A stretch of 64,000 nt of DNA from Synechococcus sp. RS9916. GTDB taxonomy: Bacteria > Cyanobacteriota > Cyanobacteriia > PCC-6307 > Cyanobiaceae. Under the pieces are notes generated by a model. It made no database searches. It was not told where the DNA came from and was given only the letters and a program-made list of their open reading frames with translations. Positions 1 through 9,677 of the stretch are shown here, in pieces. Numbering within the stretch: position 1 is the stretch's first letter; the number at the start of each line of letters is the position of its first letter. Made by a program: the position numbers and the translations under genes. The stretch covers positions 461,216 to 525,215 of the forward strand of contig NZ_DS022299.1 of the NCBI RefSeq assembly GCF_000153825.1. Direction: 5' to 3'.

Positions 1-1161
1 AAGCCCCAGGTGCTGCATTGCCACGACTGGCACACCGGCATGATCCCGGTGTGGATGCATCAAGACCCTGAGATCAGCACGGTCTTCACCATCCACAACC
101 TCAAATATCAGGGCCCCTGGCGCTGGAAGCTGGATCGCATCACCTGGTGCCCCTGGTACATGCAGGGGGATCACACCATGGCTGCGGCGCTGCTGTATGC
201 CGATCGGGTGAATGCCGTATCGCCCACCTATGCCCAGGAGATCCGCACCGCCGAATACGGCGAACAGCTCGATGGTCTGCTCAATTACGTCTCCGGCAAA
301 CTGCGCGGCATCTTGAACGGCCTTGATCTCGAGGCCTGGGATCCGGCCACCGACAAAGCTCTGGCTGCCAATTTCAGCGCCGAGGATCTTTCCGGTCGTA
401 CAGCCAACAAGCGCGAGTTGCAGGAGCGCATGGGTTTGAACGTCAACCCCGACACCTTCCTGCTGGGCATGGTCAGCCGCCTGGTGGATCAGAAGGGCGT
501 TGATTTGCTGCTGCAGGTGGCTGATCGCTTGCTGGCTTACACCGACACCCAGATCGTGGTGCTGGGCACCGGCGAGCGGGGGCTGGAATCCGGTTTGTGG
601 CAACTGGCTTCCCGTCATCCCGGGCGGGTCGCTGTGTTCCTCACCTACGACGACGCGCTTTCGCGCTTGATCTATGCCGGTAGTGATGCCTTCCTGATGC
701 CCAGTCGCTTTGAGCCCTGCGGCATCAGTCAATTGATGGCCATGCGCTACGGCTCAGTGCCCGTGGTGCGCAAGGTGGGGGGTCTGGTGGACACCGTTCC
801 TCCCCACGACCCTGGCCAGAACAGCGGCACGGGTTTCTGCTTCGATCGCTTTGATCCCGTCGACTTCTACACGGCGCTCGTCCGTGCCTGGGAGGCCTAT
901 CGCCATCAGGAGAGCTGGCGGGAACTGCAACGGCGCGGCATGCGTCAGGACTACAGCTGGGCTCGTTCCGCTCTGGAGTACGACCGCATGTACCGCGAGG
1001 TCTGCGGCCTCAAGGAGCCAGGTCCAGATGCGGCGGCTGTTGAGCAGTTCTCCCGTGGTCAAGATGCCGATCCCTCGCGTGAGGCTGCGCCAGAGCAATC
1101 GCTCCCTGCTTCACCCACGCGCAATCCCCTGGCCCGACTGTTGGGCAAACAACGCCAATGA
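1..1161 (+). CDS. glgA: Glycogen synthase (ADP-glucose type, GT5), 3' part
   Basis: C-terminal 386 residues of glycogen synthase, which transfers glucose from ADP-glucose to growing alpha-1,4-glucan in the cytosol. The reading frame is open to base 1, so the start and the N-terminal Rossmann half lie upstream of the window. Visible GT5 hallmarks are HCHDWHTG near the left edge, the [15 protein letters not shown] segment opening the C-terminal Rossmann domain, and the donor-binding stretch [18 protein letters not shown] followed by GGLVDTV. The last 45 or so residues form a polar, Pro/Ala/Glu-rich tail beyond the usual GT5 core. Family assignment is very secure. Confidence 0.96.
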   Translation, partial: KPQVLHCHDWHTGMIPVWMHQDPEISTVFTIHNLKYQGPWRWKLDRITWCPWYMQGDHTMAAALLYADRVNAVSPTYAQEIRTAEYGEQLDGLLNYVSGKLRGILNGLDLEAWDPATDKALAANFSAEDLSGRTANKRELQERMGLNVNPDTFLLGMVSRLVDQKGVDLLLQVADRLLAYTDTQIVVLGTGERGLESGLWQLASRHPGRVAVFLTYDDALSRLIYAGSDAFLMPSRFEPCGISQLMAMRYGSVPVVRKVGGLVDTVPPHDPGQNSGTGFCFDRFDPVDFYTALVRAWEAYRHQESWRELQRRGMRQDYSWARSALEYDRMYREVCGLKEPGPDAAAVEQFSRGQDADPSREAAPEQSLPASPTRNPLARLLGKQRQ

Positions 1162-1261
1162 GCTTGTTTGGGCAGAGCGATCTGGCCTTGGCCATGATGC
1201 TCTGGTCCGAAGGGATCGTGATTGGATGGCCTGGGACTGTCGTTGTCTGACCGTTGAGTAA

Positions 1262-2113
1262 GTGATGCCAGAGCCGCGAGAGGAGCGGTTCCTGCCCGCT
1301 CCTTATCAGAGCCCTTGGGAGGCGTTGCGGCGGGATCTGGCTGCAGTCGTTGCCGACCTACGTCTTCGAGCTCAGGAAACTTGGCGCCGTAACCGTGAGG
1401 GTGATCTCGACGTTCCAGCCTTCTGGCCCCGTGATTTAGCTCCTCTGTTCTGGCCTCTTGTTGTGTCGCTGGCCTTGCTGCTGGTGGGGGCTGGGGTGGT
1501 TGTGCTGGCCGGGCGGGTCATTCCACAGCAGCAGTTGTCGAAGCCCCATCTCGAGTCCTTACCGGAATCTCCCGCTCCTGAACGTCCTGTTCCTCTCAGC
1601 TCCTCTCCCACGCCTGACATCGCCAAGACGCCACCGGTCGAGACGACACCGGTCGACGAAGCCGCACCGGCAAGACCAAAAGCTCCACCGCCATTTGCTG
1701 CTCCGTCAGTTCCTGCTGCGCAATCGACAACCCCTTCAGCTGCAGACGTGCAAGCGACTGATCAACCGCTTGCTGCTCCGCAGTCTGTTCCCGATCCGCT
1801 CCCCGATCCGCTGTTGGTGACGTTGCAGCAAGCCGCTGAGTCAACAGGTGTGGGTGTTGACGCCCCCAAGTTGGTGGTGGCGATTGCTCGGCGACCTGAG
1901 CGCAATGGTGTGCAGCTCACGCTCGCAGCGTCTTGGTGTGATCTCAAGCAGAGCCGACGTCAGGAACTGGCCGATCAGTGGTTGGAGCAGAGTCAGGCCG
2001 CGGGCTACGACGAACTCCTGCTCCAATCGGAGCAAGGAAAACGTTGGGGGCGATCTGCCCGTGTCGGGCAGGGCATGGTGATCCCGGAGCCGGAGACCTT
2101 GACCAAGCGGTGA
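1262..2113 (+). CDS. Membrane-anchored proline-rich hypothetical protein
   Basis: Unrecognised 283-residue protein. It starts at a GTG followed one codon later by ATG (1265), so either may be used. Visible layout: a charged N-terminal segment with amphipathic helices (about 1-60), one strong transmembrane helix (about 62-87, rich in Leu and Val), a low-complexity Pro/Ala/Thr linker (about 95-185), and a folded C-terminal domain (about 190-280) with LVVAIARRPERNGVQLTLAASWC. The topology suggests a single-pass inner-membrane protein with a periplasmic globular domain on a flexible stalk. It lies between glgA and murF without an obvious functional link. Confidence 0.8.
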   Translation: MMPEPREERFLPAPYQSPWEALRRDLAAVVADLRLRAQETWRRNREGDLDVPAFWPRDLAPLFWPLVVSLALLLVGAGVVVLAGRVIPQQQLSKPHLESLPESPAPERPVPLSSSPTPDIAKTPPVETTPVDEAAPARPKAPPPFAAPSVPAAQSTTPSAADVQATDQPLAAPQSVPDPLPDPLLVTLQQAAESTGVGVDAPKLVVAIARRPERNGVQLTLAASWCDLKQSRRQELADQWLEQSQAAGYDELLLQSEQGKRWGRSARVGQGMVIPEPETLTKR

Positions 2114-2116
2114 TGC

Positions 2117-2380
2117 TTAGAAGATGCCCAGGGTTTTCTTCTTGCAATACCCAGCCCCGATGTTCATCCATCCCGATAGACAGGCTTTGCCATTGGTGGG
2201 GGTGACTTCGTAGTACACCGGAGAGACACAGGTGGTGCCGAGGGTGTTTACATAGCCGAGTGGGCATTGGTCATGGCCGGGGGCTTTGGGGATCTCCCGT
2301 TGAGCCGAGGCCTCTAAAGGGGCTAGGGCTGGAACCGCGATCAGCACAGTCGCGAAAAGCCATCCGTGTCGACGTGTCAT
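2117..2380 (-). CDS. Small secreted cysteine-containing protein
   Basis: An 87-residue protein with a clear Sec signal peptide: MTRRHGW, a hydrophobic core to about residue 22, and a likely cut after ASA at about 27. The mature part of about 60 residues has four cysteines in two pairs (CPLGYVNTLGTTC and CLSGWMNIGAGYC), suggesting two disulfides in the periplasm. It is convergent with the upstream gene (3-bp gap). No known function is recognised; it looks like a conserved picocyanobacterial small exported protein. Confidence 0.72.
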   Translation of the reverse strand: MTRRHGWLFATVLIAVPALAPLEASAQREIPKAPGHDQCPLGYVNTLGTTCVSPVYYEVTPTNGKACLSGWMNIGAGYCKKKTLGIF

Positions 2381-2472
2381 TGATCGATGCCATTGATCAG
2401 CTTTGATTGTGCCGAGCTTTTCACCACTTGAGCGGGTGGCGGTTCTTTGCTGTGCAAGCAGCAGTCGACGGC

Positions 2473-3894
2473 ATGATCATCCGGTGTGTGGATCGCTTTG
2501 CTGTGGTGAACCTCGGCCAGTTGGTGCAGCTCTGGGGTGAGCCCGCAGGTCTCACTGCTGATCAATGGGTGCAGCGCCAGTCGGAACCGCTTGGCCCGGT
2601 GTGCACCGACAGCCGTCGCCTGGAGGCCGGTGCCCTGTTCGTGCCCTTGGTTGGGGAGCAGTTTGATGGCCATGCCTTTCTGGCTGATGCAGCTCGATGT
2701 GGGGCCCAGGCGGCCCTGGTCGCTGCCGGGTCGAACGCTTCTCTCCCCGAGGGGTTGCTGCATTGGCGGGTTCCTGACACGACCTTGGCGTATCAGCAGC
2801 TCGCGTCCCTTCATCGTCAGCAGCTGAACGCAGCGGTGGTGGCGGTGACCGGTTCAGCGGGTAAGACCACCACCCGGGAACTGATTCGTGCGGCCTTGGC
2901 TTCTTTAGGGCCCATCCAGGCCAGTGCCAGCAACAACAACAACGACATCGGCGTGCCCCTCACCCTGCTGGGGACCACCCAGCACCATGCCGCGGTCGTG
3001 GTGGAAATGGGGATGCGCGGCCCTGGTGAAATCGAGCGTTTGTCCCGTTGTGCTCAGCCTGATATCGCTGTCATCACCAACATCGGCACCGCCCATATCG
3101 GTCGTCTGGGCAGCCGGGAAGCGATCGCTGCTGCCAAATGTGAGATCACGGCTGCCCTCAAGCTCGATGGTGTGGTGGTGATCCCCGCTGGGGATCCTCT
3201 GCTGGAAACGGCTTTGGCTCGGGTGTGGCAAGGCAGGATCCATCGCGTGGCCTTGGTTGGTGATCCTGGGCTGACCAATTCCCAGTTGCCAGCGGCGAAC
3301 GACCTGGCTGATGTGGATGAACAGAGTGGGGTGTTGACCCTGGGTGAATTCGATTACCGCATGCCTCTGGCGGGTCGCCATAACGCTCGCAATTGGCTCC
3401 TGGCCCGCGCCGTGGCCTCTGGCTTGAACGTCGATTCGGACAGTTTGGTTGCGCTGGATGTCGATGTTCCCGGCGGCCGCAACCGACGCCTGAAGCTCGG
3501 GGCTCTCACCGTGTTGGATGAGACCTACAACGCCTCACCAGAGGCGGTTTTGGCTGCTCTCGATTTGCTGGCGCAACAACCAGGTCGTCGCTTTGCGGTG
3601 CTGGGCACCATGCTTGAGCTGGGTGACGAAAGTGCCGCATTGCACCGTGCTGTGGTCGAGCGAGCCGTGGCGTTGAAGCTCGACGGGCTGGTGGTGGTGA
3701 CGAGCGGTGCGGAAGCGACCGCCATGGCAGAGGCGGGTGCGAGCCTCGAGCGTTTTGCGGTGGTGGCGTCCCCGGAGGCCGCGGCCGAGCCCCTGCGGGG
3801 CTGGCTCAGTGCGGGTGATTGCCTGTTGCTCAAGGCCAGTCGAGGGGTGGCGCTGGAGCGCTTGCTGCCAGCGTTGGAGACACTCGCGCTTTGA
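2473..3894 (+). CDS. murF: UDP-N-acetylmuramoyl-tripeptide--D-alanyl-D-alanine ligase
   Basis: MurF adds D-Ala-D-Ala to the UDP-MurNAc-tripeptide, the last cytoplasmic step of peptidoglycan precursor synthesis. The Mur ligase P-loop VTGSAGKTTTRE is followed by the MurF-typical SASNNNNDIGVPLTLL and the EMGMRGPGEI stretch. Further on come HNARNWLLA and LDETYNASPEA. The start is uncertain. The frame is open from 2407; ATG 2473 is chosen here, but tandem GTG codons at 2503 and 2506 would place the start right at NLGQLVQLWG, where MurF N-termini usually begin. Its 3' end overlaps the convergent HAD phosphatase gene by about 65 bp. Confidence 0.95.
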   Translation: MIIRCVDRFAVVNLGQLVQLWGEPAGLTADQWVQRQSEPLGPVCTDSRRLEAGALFVPLVGEQFDGHAFLADAARCGAQAALVAAGSNASLPEGLLHWRVPDTTLAYQQLASLHRQQLNAAVVAVTGSAGKTTTRELIRAALASLGPIQASASNNNNDIGVPLTLLGTTQHHAAVVVEMGMRGPGEIERLSRCAQPDIAVITNIGTAHIGRLGSREAIAAAKCEITAALKLDGVVVIPAGDPLLETALARVWQGRIHRVALVGDPGLTNSQLPAANDLADVDEQSGVLTLGEFDYRMPLAGRHNARNWLLARAVASGLNVDSDSLVALDVDVPGGRNRRLKLGALTVLDETYNASPEAVLAALDLLAQQPGRRFAVLGTMLELGDESAALHRAVVERAVALKLDGLVVVTSGAEATAMAEAGASLERFAVVASPEAAAEPLRGWLSAGDCLLLKASRGVALERLLPALETLAL

Positions 3895-4681
3895 CATAAG
3901 CAATCACGCTGCAGGCCCAGCCAGCTGCGTGGGGGGCAGGCGCTAATGCGAAGCGGCCTTCACGAATGAATTCGGCGAGGCGGGGGTGGGGGCCCTTGGG
4001 GCCAGGCACGACCACACTGTGATCTCCCGCATGGAGCAAGGGCAGATCGTTCGGGGAATCTCCCAGCGCGATCACGTGCACATCCCCTTGCTGGAGTTTT
4101 TGTTTCAGCGCGTCCAGGGCTGCCCCTTTGCTGGTGCCGGCCTGCAACAGGTGGCTCATGCGATTGCCTTGCACCACTGTCAGGTTGAGGCGGGTTGCTT
4201 CTTGCTGCACCAAGCTCTGTCGGTCGCTGGGTGGATTCAGAAACGGCACACTCCACTGGCGTTGTTGGGCCATCTGGATCGCCTCCCCTTGCAGTCCAGT
4301 CAGGTCGGTGACTTGCTCAGGGGTGAGATCCTCCAGCGCCGTTAGAGGCGTATCCGTGACCACCGCCAGGGTGCTCAACTGATCCCGCAAGACGGCATGG
4401 GAGCTTCCCAGGCCCTGTTCCCAGGCTTGGGCGTCAGTGCCACCCAAGATGGCGCCACCGTTTTCGACGATGAAGGGTCCGTCGAGCTCGGCATCGCGCC
4501 GGAATCGCCGCACTTCCTCCGCCGTTTTGCTGGTGCAAGGAATCACGGAGATTCCAATCTGCTTCAACCAGGTCAACGTCGTCTTCGCCGCACTCCAGTC
4601 GTAGTGGTGATCAAGAAGGGTGCCGTCGAGGTCAGTCACGACCCAGAGATTGGCGGGTTCATGTGCTGGGTTGGTCAGCAT
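3830..4681 (-). CDS. Glucosyl-3-phosphoglycerate phosphatase (HAD, MPGP-like)
   Basis: A 283-residue HAD hydrolase of the mannosyl/glucosyl-3-phosphoglycerate phosphatase type. Motif I is DLDGTLLD at residues 17-24, followed by the MPGP-like IPCTSKTAEE and FIVENGGAI; motif IV is ALGDSPNDLPLL. Inferred role: dephosphorylating glucosyl-3-phosphoglycerate to glucosylglycerate, a compatible solute. ATG 4681 is chosen because it overlaps the stop of the upstream GH13 gene by 7 bp, implying translational coupling. The longer reading frame (to 4831) would run deep into that gene. The synthase GpgS lies just beyond the GH13 gene, which supports the substrate. Confidence 0.87.
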   Translation of the reverse strand: MLTNPAHEPANLWVVTDLDGTLLDHHYDWSAAKTTLTWLKQIGISVIPCTSKTAEEVRRFRRDAELDGPFIVENGGAILGGTDAQAWEQGLGSSHAVLRDQLSTLAVVTDTPLTALEDLTPEQVTDLTGLQGEAIQMAQQRQWSVPFLNPPSDRQSLVQQEATRLNLTVVQGNRMSHLLQAGTSKGAALDALKQKLQQGDVHVIALGDSPNDLPLLHAGDHSVVVPGPKGPHPRLAEFIREGRFALAPAPHAAGWACSVIAYVKARVSPTLAASAPAPPLDWP

Positions 4682-6384
4682 GGTTGAAGCCAGTGCACGG
4701 CAAAGGGATCCAGGGTGAGCTGGGTCGGCACGGGGGCCGAGTTCTGGAGACAATCGCACCAATGCCCTTGATTGACGAGGCTGCGCAGGTCGAGGTTGAG
4801 GCGATTGGCGCTGAAGTTGTGCACGGCCCAAACGGTGTCGGTGCCGCTGCCGCGACGAATCACCACCCGATCAGCCATGGATCCACTTAGGCAAGCGAAG
4901 GCGGCCTGAGGGTGAAAGGCTGGGAGCGAGCCCCGCACGTCCATGGCATGACGCACGGTCTCAAGGGCGAACCTGGCATCGCTGTGGGGATCAGTGAGAC
5001 GCCGTTCCAACCCCTCGCGATTGAACCGTTCGCGGTTCAAGTCGCGACGCTGACCACTGCTGCGGAAGCTGGCTTCATCGTTGCCTGAGGCCATCAGGGT
5101 TGGCAAATAGAACGCGGGAACCCCGGGGAGAGCCATCACGAACAACTGACTCAGGCGAAAGCGCTCGCGTTGTTGCAGGCGCGGATCCCGGCCTCCTGCG
5201 GCCATCGCTGCCCACCAGCTGATGTTGATTTCGTAGGGGCGTTCACAGCCGTTGCTGAGTCGACGATGACTGATCAATCCTCCACGTCGCTCACAGAGAG
5301 CCAACAGCTGCTCCAGTCTTTCGGCCTCCATCAATCCCTCCAAAGGGCGGAGCCCGACGCCGTCATGGCTGGCGCTGAAGTTGAGCAAGGTGGTCTGCTC
5401 GGGCAACTGCGGCCATCGCTCGAGCCAACGGTTGAGGAGATCCGGGCGCTCCCTCAGCACCGCCTCCAACAGCAGAGGAGGGAGCGGAAAGTTGTAGGCG
5501 ATGTGGGCTTCATCGCCGGGCATCAGGTAGGAGAGGTTCTCCGCCTCGGGCACGTTGGTCTCGGTCACCACGACACCATGGCTGTGCTGGCTGTCGAGCA
5601 GAGCTCGGAGCAGCTTCACCAGCAGATGGGCGCGCGGGTGATGGATGCAGCTGCTGCCAGGTTCCTTCCACACGTAGCCCACTGCATCCAGGCGCAGCCA
5701 GCTCACCCCATGACGCACCAAGCGTGTCAACAGTTGGGTGAAGCCCAGCAGCACCGCATCGCTCGACCAATCCACATCCACCTGATCGGGGCCGAACGTG
5801 GTCCAGACCGGGACCAGACCGTCGTTGGTTTGCAACGGCGTGAACAAGGCTGAACTGCGTGGACGCACCACCTGGCTCCAGTCGGCGTCTGGATCAGGCG
5901 CCAGAACGCAGTGCACGCCAGGGTCCTGCCCCTGCCGGAATTGCTGCACCCACGGATGGGCTGCTGAGACATGGTTTAGCACCAGATCAGCCATCAGGGT
6001 GCGACCGATGCTTAGGGCTTGAAGCGCATCCCAGTCGCCCAAGTGCGCTTCAAGCTGTTCATGACTGGCAACAGCAAATCCCCCATCGCTTGTGGCTTGC
6101 AAAAAGGGGAGCACGTGCACAACCCCGGCCAGGGGATGGAGGTGTCGGTTGAGAAATGAACTCAGCGTCAGTAGGGCCGGTTCATCAGGGCTTCGAACCG
6201 TGTCGCCATAGGTGATCAACACGTTTGTGGATTGATCCCAACGCTGGTGATCGGGTGTTGGCTCTGTGGTCGTCTGCGCAAATTGAAGCAACGGCGACAT
6301 CGCAGAAATGATCTCCTCCCGATCGTCGTGGGGTCGCCAACGCTTCAGCAGTTCAGCAAGTTGCTCCTGCCCCTCTCTCCCCAC
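4675..6384 (-). CDS. Sucrose-phosphorylase-like GH13 enzyme, probable glucosylglycerate phosphorylase
   Basis: A 569-residue GH13 enzyme of the sucrose-phosphorylase subfamily. It shows ADLVLNHVSAAHPW (barrel strand 3), LRLDAVGYVWKE with the nucleophile Asp, VVTETNVPEAEN with the acid/base Glu, and SASHDGVGLRPLEG with the transition-state Asp. Members of this subfamily phosphorolyse sucrose, sucrose-6-phosphate or glucosylglycerate. Its position between the glucosylglycerate phosphatase and GpgS argues for glucosylglycerate, making it the recycling arm that returns glucose-1-phosphate and glycerate. It forms a two-gene operon with the downstream phosphatase and is divergent from gpgS. Substrate is inferred from context. 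Confidence 0.88.
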   Translation of the reverse strand: MGREGQEQLAELLKRWRPHDDREEIISAMSPLLQFAQTTTEPTPDHQRWDQSTNVLITYGDTVRSPDEPALLTLSSFLNRHLHPLAGVVHVLPFLQATSDGGFAVASHEQLEAHLGDWDALQALSIGRTLMADLVLNHVSAAHPWVQQFRQGQDPGVHCVLAPDPDADWSQVVRPRSSALFTPLQTNDGLVPVWTTFGPDQVDVDWSSDAVLLGFTQLLTRLVRHGVSWLRLDAVGYVWKEPGSSCIHHPRAHLLVKLLRALLDSQHSHGVVVTETNVPEAENLSYLMPGDEAHIAYNFPLPPLLLEAVLRERPDLLNRWLERWPQLPEQTTLLNFSASHDGVGLRPLEGLMEAERLEQLLALCERRGGLISHRRLSNGCERPYEINISWWAAMAAGGRDPRLQQRERFRLSQLFVMALPGVPAFYLPTLMASGNDEASFRSSGQRRDLNRERFNREGLERRLTDPHSDARFALETVRHAMDVRGSLPAFHPQAAFACLSGSMADRVVIRRGSGTDTVWAVHNFSANRLNLDLRSLVNQGHWCDCLQNSAPVPTQLTLDPFAVHWLQPC

Positions 6385-6457
6385 CGATTCATCCCTTCCC
6401 GATCAGGTCCCAGGGTGCGTGGTGAGGCTTCGTCAATGTTGTTGCACTGATCACGGA

Positions 6458-7714
6458 ATGGACTTTCAACAGAATCTGATCACCACCATTCACGACTACA
6501 CCCTGGCGCTTCAGGATCCAGTCCAGTTGCAGCAGGGACTGCGAGACAAGCCCACCACCATCTTGATTCCTTGCCTGATGGAGGAATTCCGCAGGCCGGC
6601 GTTGCGGTTAATCCGCTCCGTTCTTCAAGAGCTTGAGGGGCTGCATCAGTTGGTGATTGCCCTCTCAGCCGGCAGTGTGGAAGAGGTCCGAGAAGCGGAG
6701 CAGTTTTTCGCTGATATGCCCTTCCCGGTGCATGTGCAGTGGACCAATGCACCGGCCGTGAAGGAGCTGCTCAGTGGGTTCAGTGATCAGGGGCTGGATC
6801 TCATGGGGCCACCGGGCAAGGGGTGGGCCGTCTGGCAAGGGCTAGGCGTCGCGATCCGTGACGCAGAAGTGGTGGCCTTGTTTGATGCCGACATTCGCAC
6901 CTTTACGCCGGCCTACCCCCAGCGCATGCTGCTGCCTCTGCTGCTGCCGTCCAGTGGCGTTGCCTATGTCAAGGCCTTCTACAGCCGCCTGTCTCTCGAG
7001 ACCCATGCACTTCAGGGTCGAGGGACCCGTCTGTTTGTCGGCCCGTTGCTCACCGCTCTGTCACAGCTTCTGGGTGACAGTCCCTTCTTGGACTACCTGC
7101 AGGCTTTTCGCTACCCACTCGCCGGCGAGTTCGCTTTCACCCGCGACCTAGCGGTGAATCTGCGCATCCCCTGCGATTGGGGTCTGGAGATCGGTCTCCT
7201 TTCGGAAGTTCACCGTCATGTCGCCCTCAGTCGGATCGCTCAGGTGGACCTGGGATTGTTCGACCACAAACACAAGACCCTTGGTGAGTCCCCGCGGGAA
7301 GGTTTGCAGCGGATGTGCTCAGAGATTCTTGCCAGCGTGTTGCGCGGGTTGATGGAGCATCAGGGCACCACAATCTCCGCTGAGCAGGTGGCGACGTTGG
7401 AAGTGTTGTTCCGGCGGGTTGGTGAAGACCGGATTCGTCAGTTCGCCCTTGATTCAGCGGTGAACAATCTGCCTTACAACCGCCATGGTGAAGAACTGGC
7501 GGTGCAGCAGTTTTCGAGTTTGATTCGACCAGGGTTGCAGCGCTTCCAGCAAGATCCCCTGGCGATTCAGCTTCCCAGCTGGTCCCGGCTGCTCAGCTGC
7601 GCTTCACGGCTCCAGGATGATTTGGCGCAGGCCGGATTGGACCGCTGTGGAGACAACGATTCGGCGATCTCCCTGGCACCGAATGCACGATCGGGCTGTC
7701 CCTCGTTGGTCTAG
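6458..7714 (+). CDS. gpgS: Glucosyl-3-phosphoglycerate synthase (GT81)
   Basis: A 418-residue GT-A-fold glycosyltransferase that joins a nucleotide-activated glucose to 3-phosphoglycerate, the first step of glucosylglycerate synthesis. Supporting motifs are IPCLMEEFRRPALRLI near the N-terminus, the LMGPPGKGWAVWQG segment and the metal-binding FDADIRTFTPAYP; CDWGLEIGLL also fits the family. ATG 6458 is used because the frame upstream of it (to 6308) runs over the divergent GH13 promoter and reads as non-protein. The 73-bp gap to the GH13 start must hold both promoters. The 3' end overlaps the next convergent small gene by 4 bp. Confidence 0.92.
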   Translation: MDFQQNLITTIHDYTLALQDPVQLQQGLRDKPTTILIPCLMEEFRRPALRLIRSVLQELEGLHQLVIALSAGSVEEVREAEQFFADMPFPVHVQWTNAPAVKELLSGFSDQGLDLMGPPGKGWAVWQGLGVAIRDAEVVALFDADIRTFTPAYPQRMLLPLLLPSSGVAYVKAFYSRLSLETHALQGRGTRLFVGPLLTALSQLLGDSPFLDYLQAFRYPLAGEFAFTRDLAVNLRIPCDWGLEIGLLSEVHRHVALSRIAQVDLGLFDHKHKTLGESPREGLQRMCSEILASVLRGLMEHQGTTISAEQVATLEVLFRRVGEDRIRQFALDSAVNNLPYNRHGEELAVQQFSSLIRPGLQRFQQDPLAIQLPSWSRLLSCASRLQDDLAQAGLDRCGDNDSAISLAPNARSGCPSLV

Positions 7715-7905
7715 GCGGCGCGGTGGCGTAAGGGATAGCTTTCGCAGCGGATCAGATCGATCGCGTGGGGATGGTCGTGGATGTAGCGCACCATTTCCAT
7801 CGCCAGCACCCTGGCCTCGAACGCATCGTTCGCGTAATAACAACTTTCTTTTGTGATGCTGTTGGCGTCGCGATAGCGCACCGTATAGCGCTTCTGTGCA
7901 GACAT
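7711..7905 (-). CDS. Small conserved hypothetical protein
   Basis: A 64-residue soluble protein starting MSAQKRYTVRYRDAN. It has an alternating beta-like N-terminus (KRYTVRYRD), then a helix with NDAFEARVLAMEMVRYIHDHP and a short RCESYPLRHRAA tail. The start is set at ATG 7905; an in-frame upstream extension to 7944 looks non-coding. It is convergent with gpgS. The fold resembles small cyanobacterial proteins of unknown function; no role is proposed. Confidence 0.68.
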   Translation of the reverse strand: MSAQKRYTVRYRDANSITKESCYYANDAFEARVLAMEMVRYIHDHPHAIDLIRCESYPLRHRAA

Positions 7906-7991
7906 GATTGTGATGGCGACGCTTTCACGCTCACACAGAGGCACATGATTGACATCCGCCTCGGTGTGAAAAGAATCTGAGGATTACTGAT

Positions 7992-9332
7992 TCAGCTCCA
8001 GTTTTCCTTGATCAGTTGTTTGGCTCGGCCCAGTGCCAGTGCGCTGTCGGGCACGTTTTTGGTGATGGTGGATCCCGCACCAATCGTCACGTTGGCACCA
8101 ATGGTGACCGGAGCGACCAACACGGAATTGGCGCCGGTTTTGCTGCTATCTCCGATCACAGTTTGGTGCTTGTTGACGCCGTCGTAGTTGGCAGTGATCG
8201 TGCCCGCGCCGACATTCACGTCCTGTCCGAGCTGGGCATCACCGATGTAGCTGAGGTGATTGACCTTGCTGCCGTTGTCGAGACGGCTCTTTTTCACCTC
8301 CACAAAGTTGCCGATGCGGCATTGATTGCCGATGTCGGCGCCGGGGCGTAGGTGGGCATAGGGGCCGATCGCCACACCATCACCGACCTGGGCTTCCCGC
8401 ACCACGGAAAGCAGCACGCTCACGTCCTTGCCCAGGCTTGCGTTCTCGAGCATGGAGCCCGGGCCGATGCGGCAGCCATCCCCGATGCTGCAGCTGCCAC
8501 GCAGATGGGTCTGCGGTTCGATCACCACGTCACGGCCGAAGCTGCAGTGCTCACTCAGGGTGCAGCTGGAGGGATCCACAAAGGTCACGCCTTCGTTCAT
8601 CCAGTGATCCCGAAGCCGCTCCTGCAGCACTGCTTCGCACTGGGCCAGTTGCTTGCGGTTGTTAATGCCGTTGACTTCATCCGGATCGGCCACCTCCACA
8701 TGCATGGCCTTGTCCAGCATGGCCACGGTGTCGGTGAGATAGAGCTCCCCTTGGTCGTTGTCGGTGCTCAGCTTCGGCAGGGTGGCTGCCAGCTTGCTCC
8801 AGTTGAAGCAATAGATCCCGGCATTGGTGAGGTTGTTGCTGCGTTGCTCGTCGCTGCAGTCACGGTGCTCGATGATGCCGCTCACCTGACCGGAAGCATC
8901 AGCGAACACCCGTCCGTAACCGGTGGGGTCGTCCAGGCGCGCGGTGAGCAGGGTGACATCGGCGCCACTGCGGCGGTGGGTGCTCACCAGTTCATCGATG
9001 GTTTCGGCCCGCAAGAGAGGCACATCCCCATTCAGCACCAGCAGTTCCCCACTGAAGCCCTCAAGGGCGGGCATCAGTTGCTGCACCGCATGCCCTGTGC
9101 CGTTCTGGGGCTGCTGGAGCACAAACTCCAGGCCATCCACGTTGCTGAGCTGTTGTTCCACCCGTTCGGCCTGATGACCAACGATCAGCAGCCGCCTGTC
9201 GGGGTTGAGATTGCGTGCGCTGTCGAGCACACGCTCCACCAGTGTGGCCCCAGCCAGTGGCTGCAGCACTTTCGGTAGGGCGCTCTTCATGCGGGTGCCT
9301 TTTCCGGCGGCCAAGACGGCAACGGCGAGCAT
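7992..9332 (-). CDS. glmU: Bifunctional GlcNAc-1-phosphate uridyltransferase / GlcN-1-P acetyltransferase
   Basis: GlmU makes UDP-GlcNAc for peptidoglycan and LPS. It acetylates glucosamine-1-phosphate and then couples the product to UTP. The 446-residue protein has the N-terminal pyrophosphorylase signature [11 protein letters not shown] with [10 protein letters not shown], then LNGDVPLL. A left-handed beta-helix acetyltransferase domain occupies the C-terminal half (about 245-446), with hexapeptide repeats, [18 protein letters not shown] and ITANYDG. Length matches the family. It is on its own on the minus strand. Confidence 0.96.
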   Translation of the reverse strand: MLAVAVLAAGKGTRMKSALPKVLQPLAGATLVERVLDSARNLNPDRRLLIVGHQAERVEQQLSNVDGLEFVLQQPQNGTGHAVQQLMPALEGFSGELLVLNGDVPLLRAETIDELVSTHRRSGADVTLLTARLDDPTGYGRVFADASGQVSGIIEHRDCSDEQRSNNLTNAGIYCFNWSKLAATLPKLSTDNDQGELYLTDTVAMLDKAMHVEVADPDEVNGINNRKQLAQCEAVLQERLRDHWMNEGVTFVDPSSCTLSEHCSFGRDVVIEPQTHLRGSCSIGDGCRIGPGSMLENASLGKDVSVLLSVVREAQVGDGVAIGPYAHLRPGADIGNQCRIGNFVEVKKSRLDNGSKVNHLSYIGDAQLGQDVNVGAGTITANYDGVNKHQTVIGDSSKTGANSVLVAPVTIGANVTIGAGSTITKNVPDSALALGRAKQLIKENWS

Positions 9333-9393
9333 GAGGCGGCTGAAACGGTTGGGCGGAATCTACCGGGACTCCGCCGCAGGATCGATCCTCGGT

Positions 9394-9579
9394 TCAGCGG
9401 CCGATCAGGCTGCAGCTGGGGCAGCGAATCAGTTCATGGGCACGGGCGTGGGTGTCGTCCATCGGATTGAGAACGGTGCTCAGCCGTTCGCCATCCCGAA
9501 GTGCTTCCAGCACAAGCAAGCTGCCGTAGAACACAACCTGAAAGGTCCAGGAGTCAAAGCCGGAGAGGGAAAAAGTCAT
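9394..9579 (-). CDS. Small hypothetical protein
   Basis: A 61-residue protein starting MTFSLSGFDSWTFQVVFYG, then LLVLEALRDGERLSTVLNPM and a C-terminal ELIRCPSCSLIGR with a CxxC pair. ATG 9579 is preferred; the frame continues upstream to 9606, but the added residues are basic and unlike the rest. The single CxxC near the C-terminus could be redox-active or half of a metal site. No family is recognised. Confidence 0.55.
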   Translation of the reverse strand: MTFSLSGFDSWTFQVVFYGSLLVLEALRDGERLSTVLNPMDDTHARAHELIRCPSCSLIGR

Positions 9580-9677
9580 GGTGGGCTTCCGATGGGATGC
9601 CCTCAAGCTCTCCCTTCTGGCTGTGAGTTGCGGTGCTGAGGGTCATGCAGCGCCGTGATCCTGGTCACAGGCGTTGA

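Noticed and set aside
8352-9278. 308-residue plus-strand open frame
   Set aside because: Exact antisense of glmU, His/Gly-rich composition typical of a mirror frame in GC-rich DNA.
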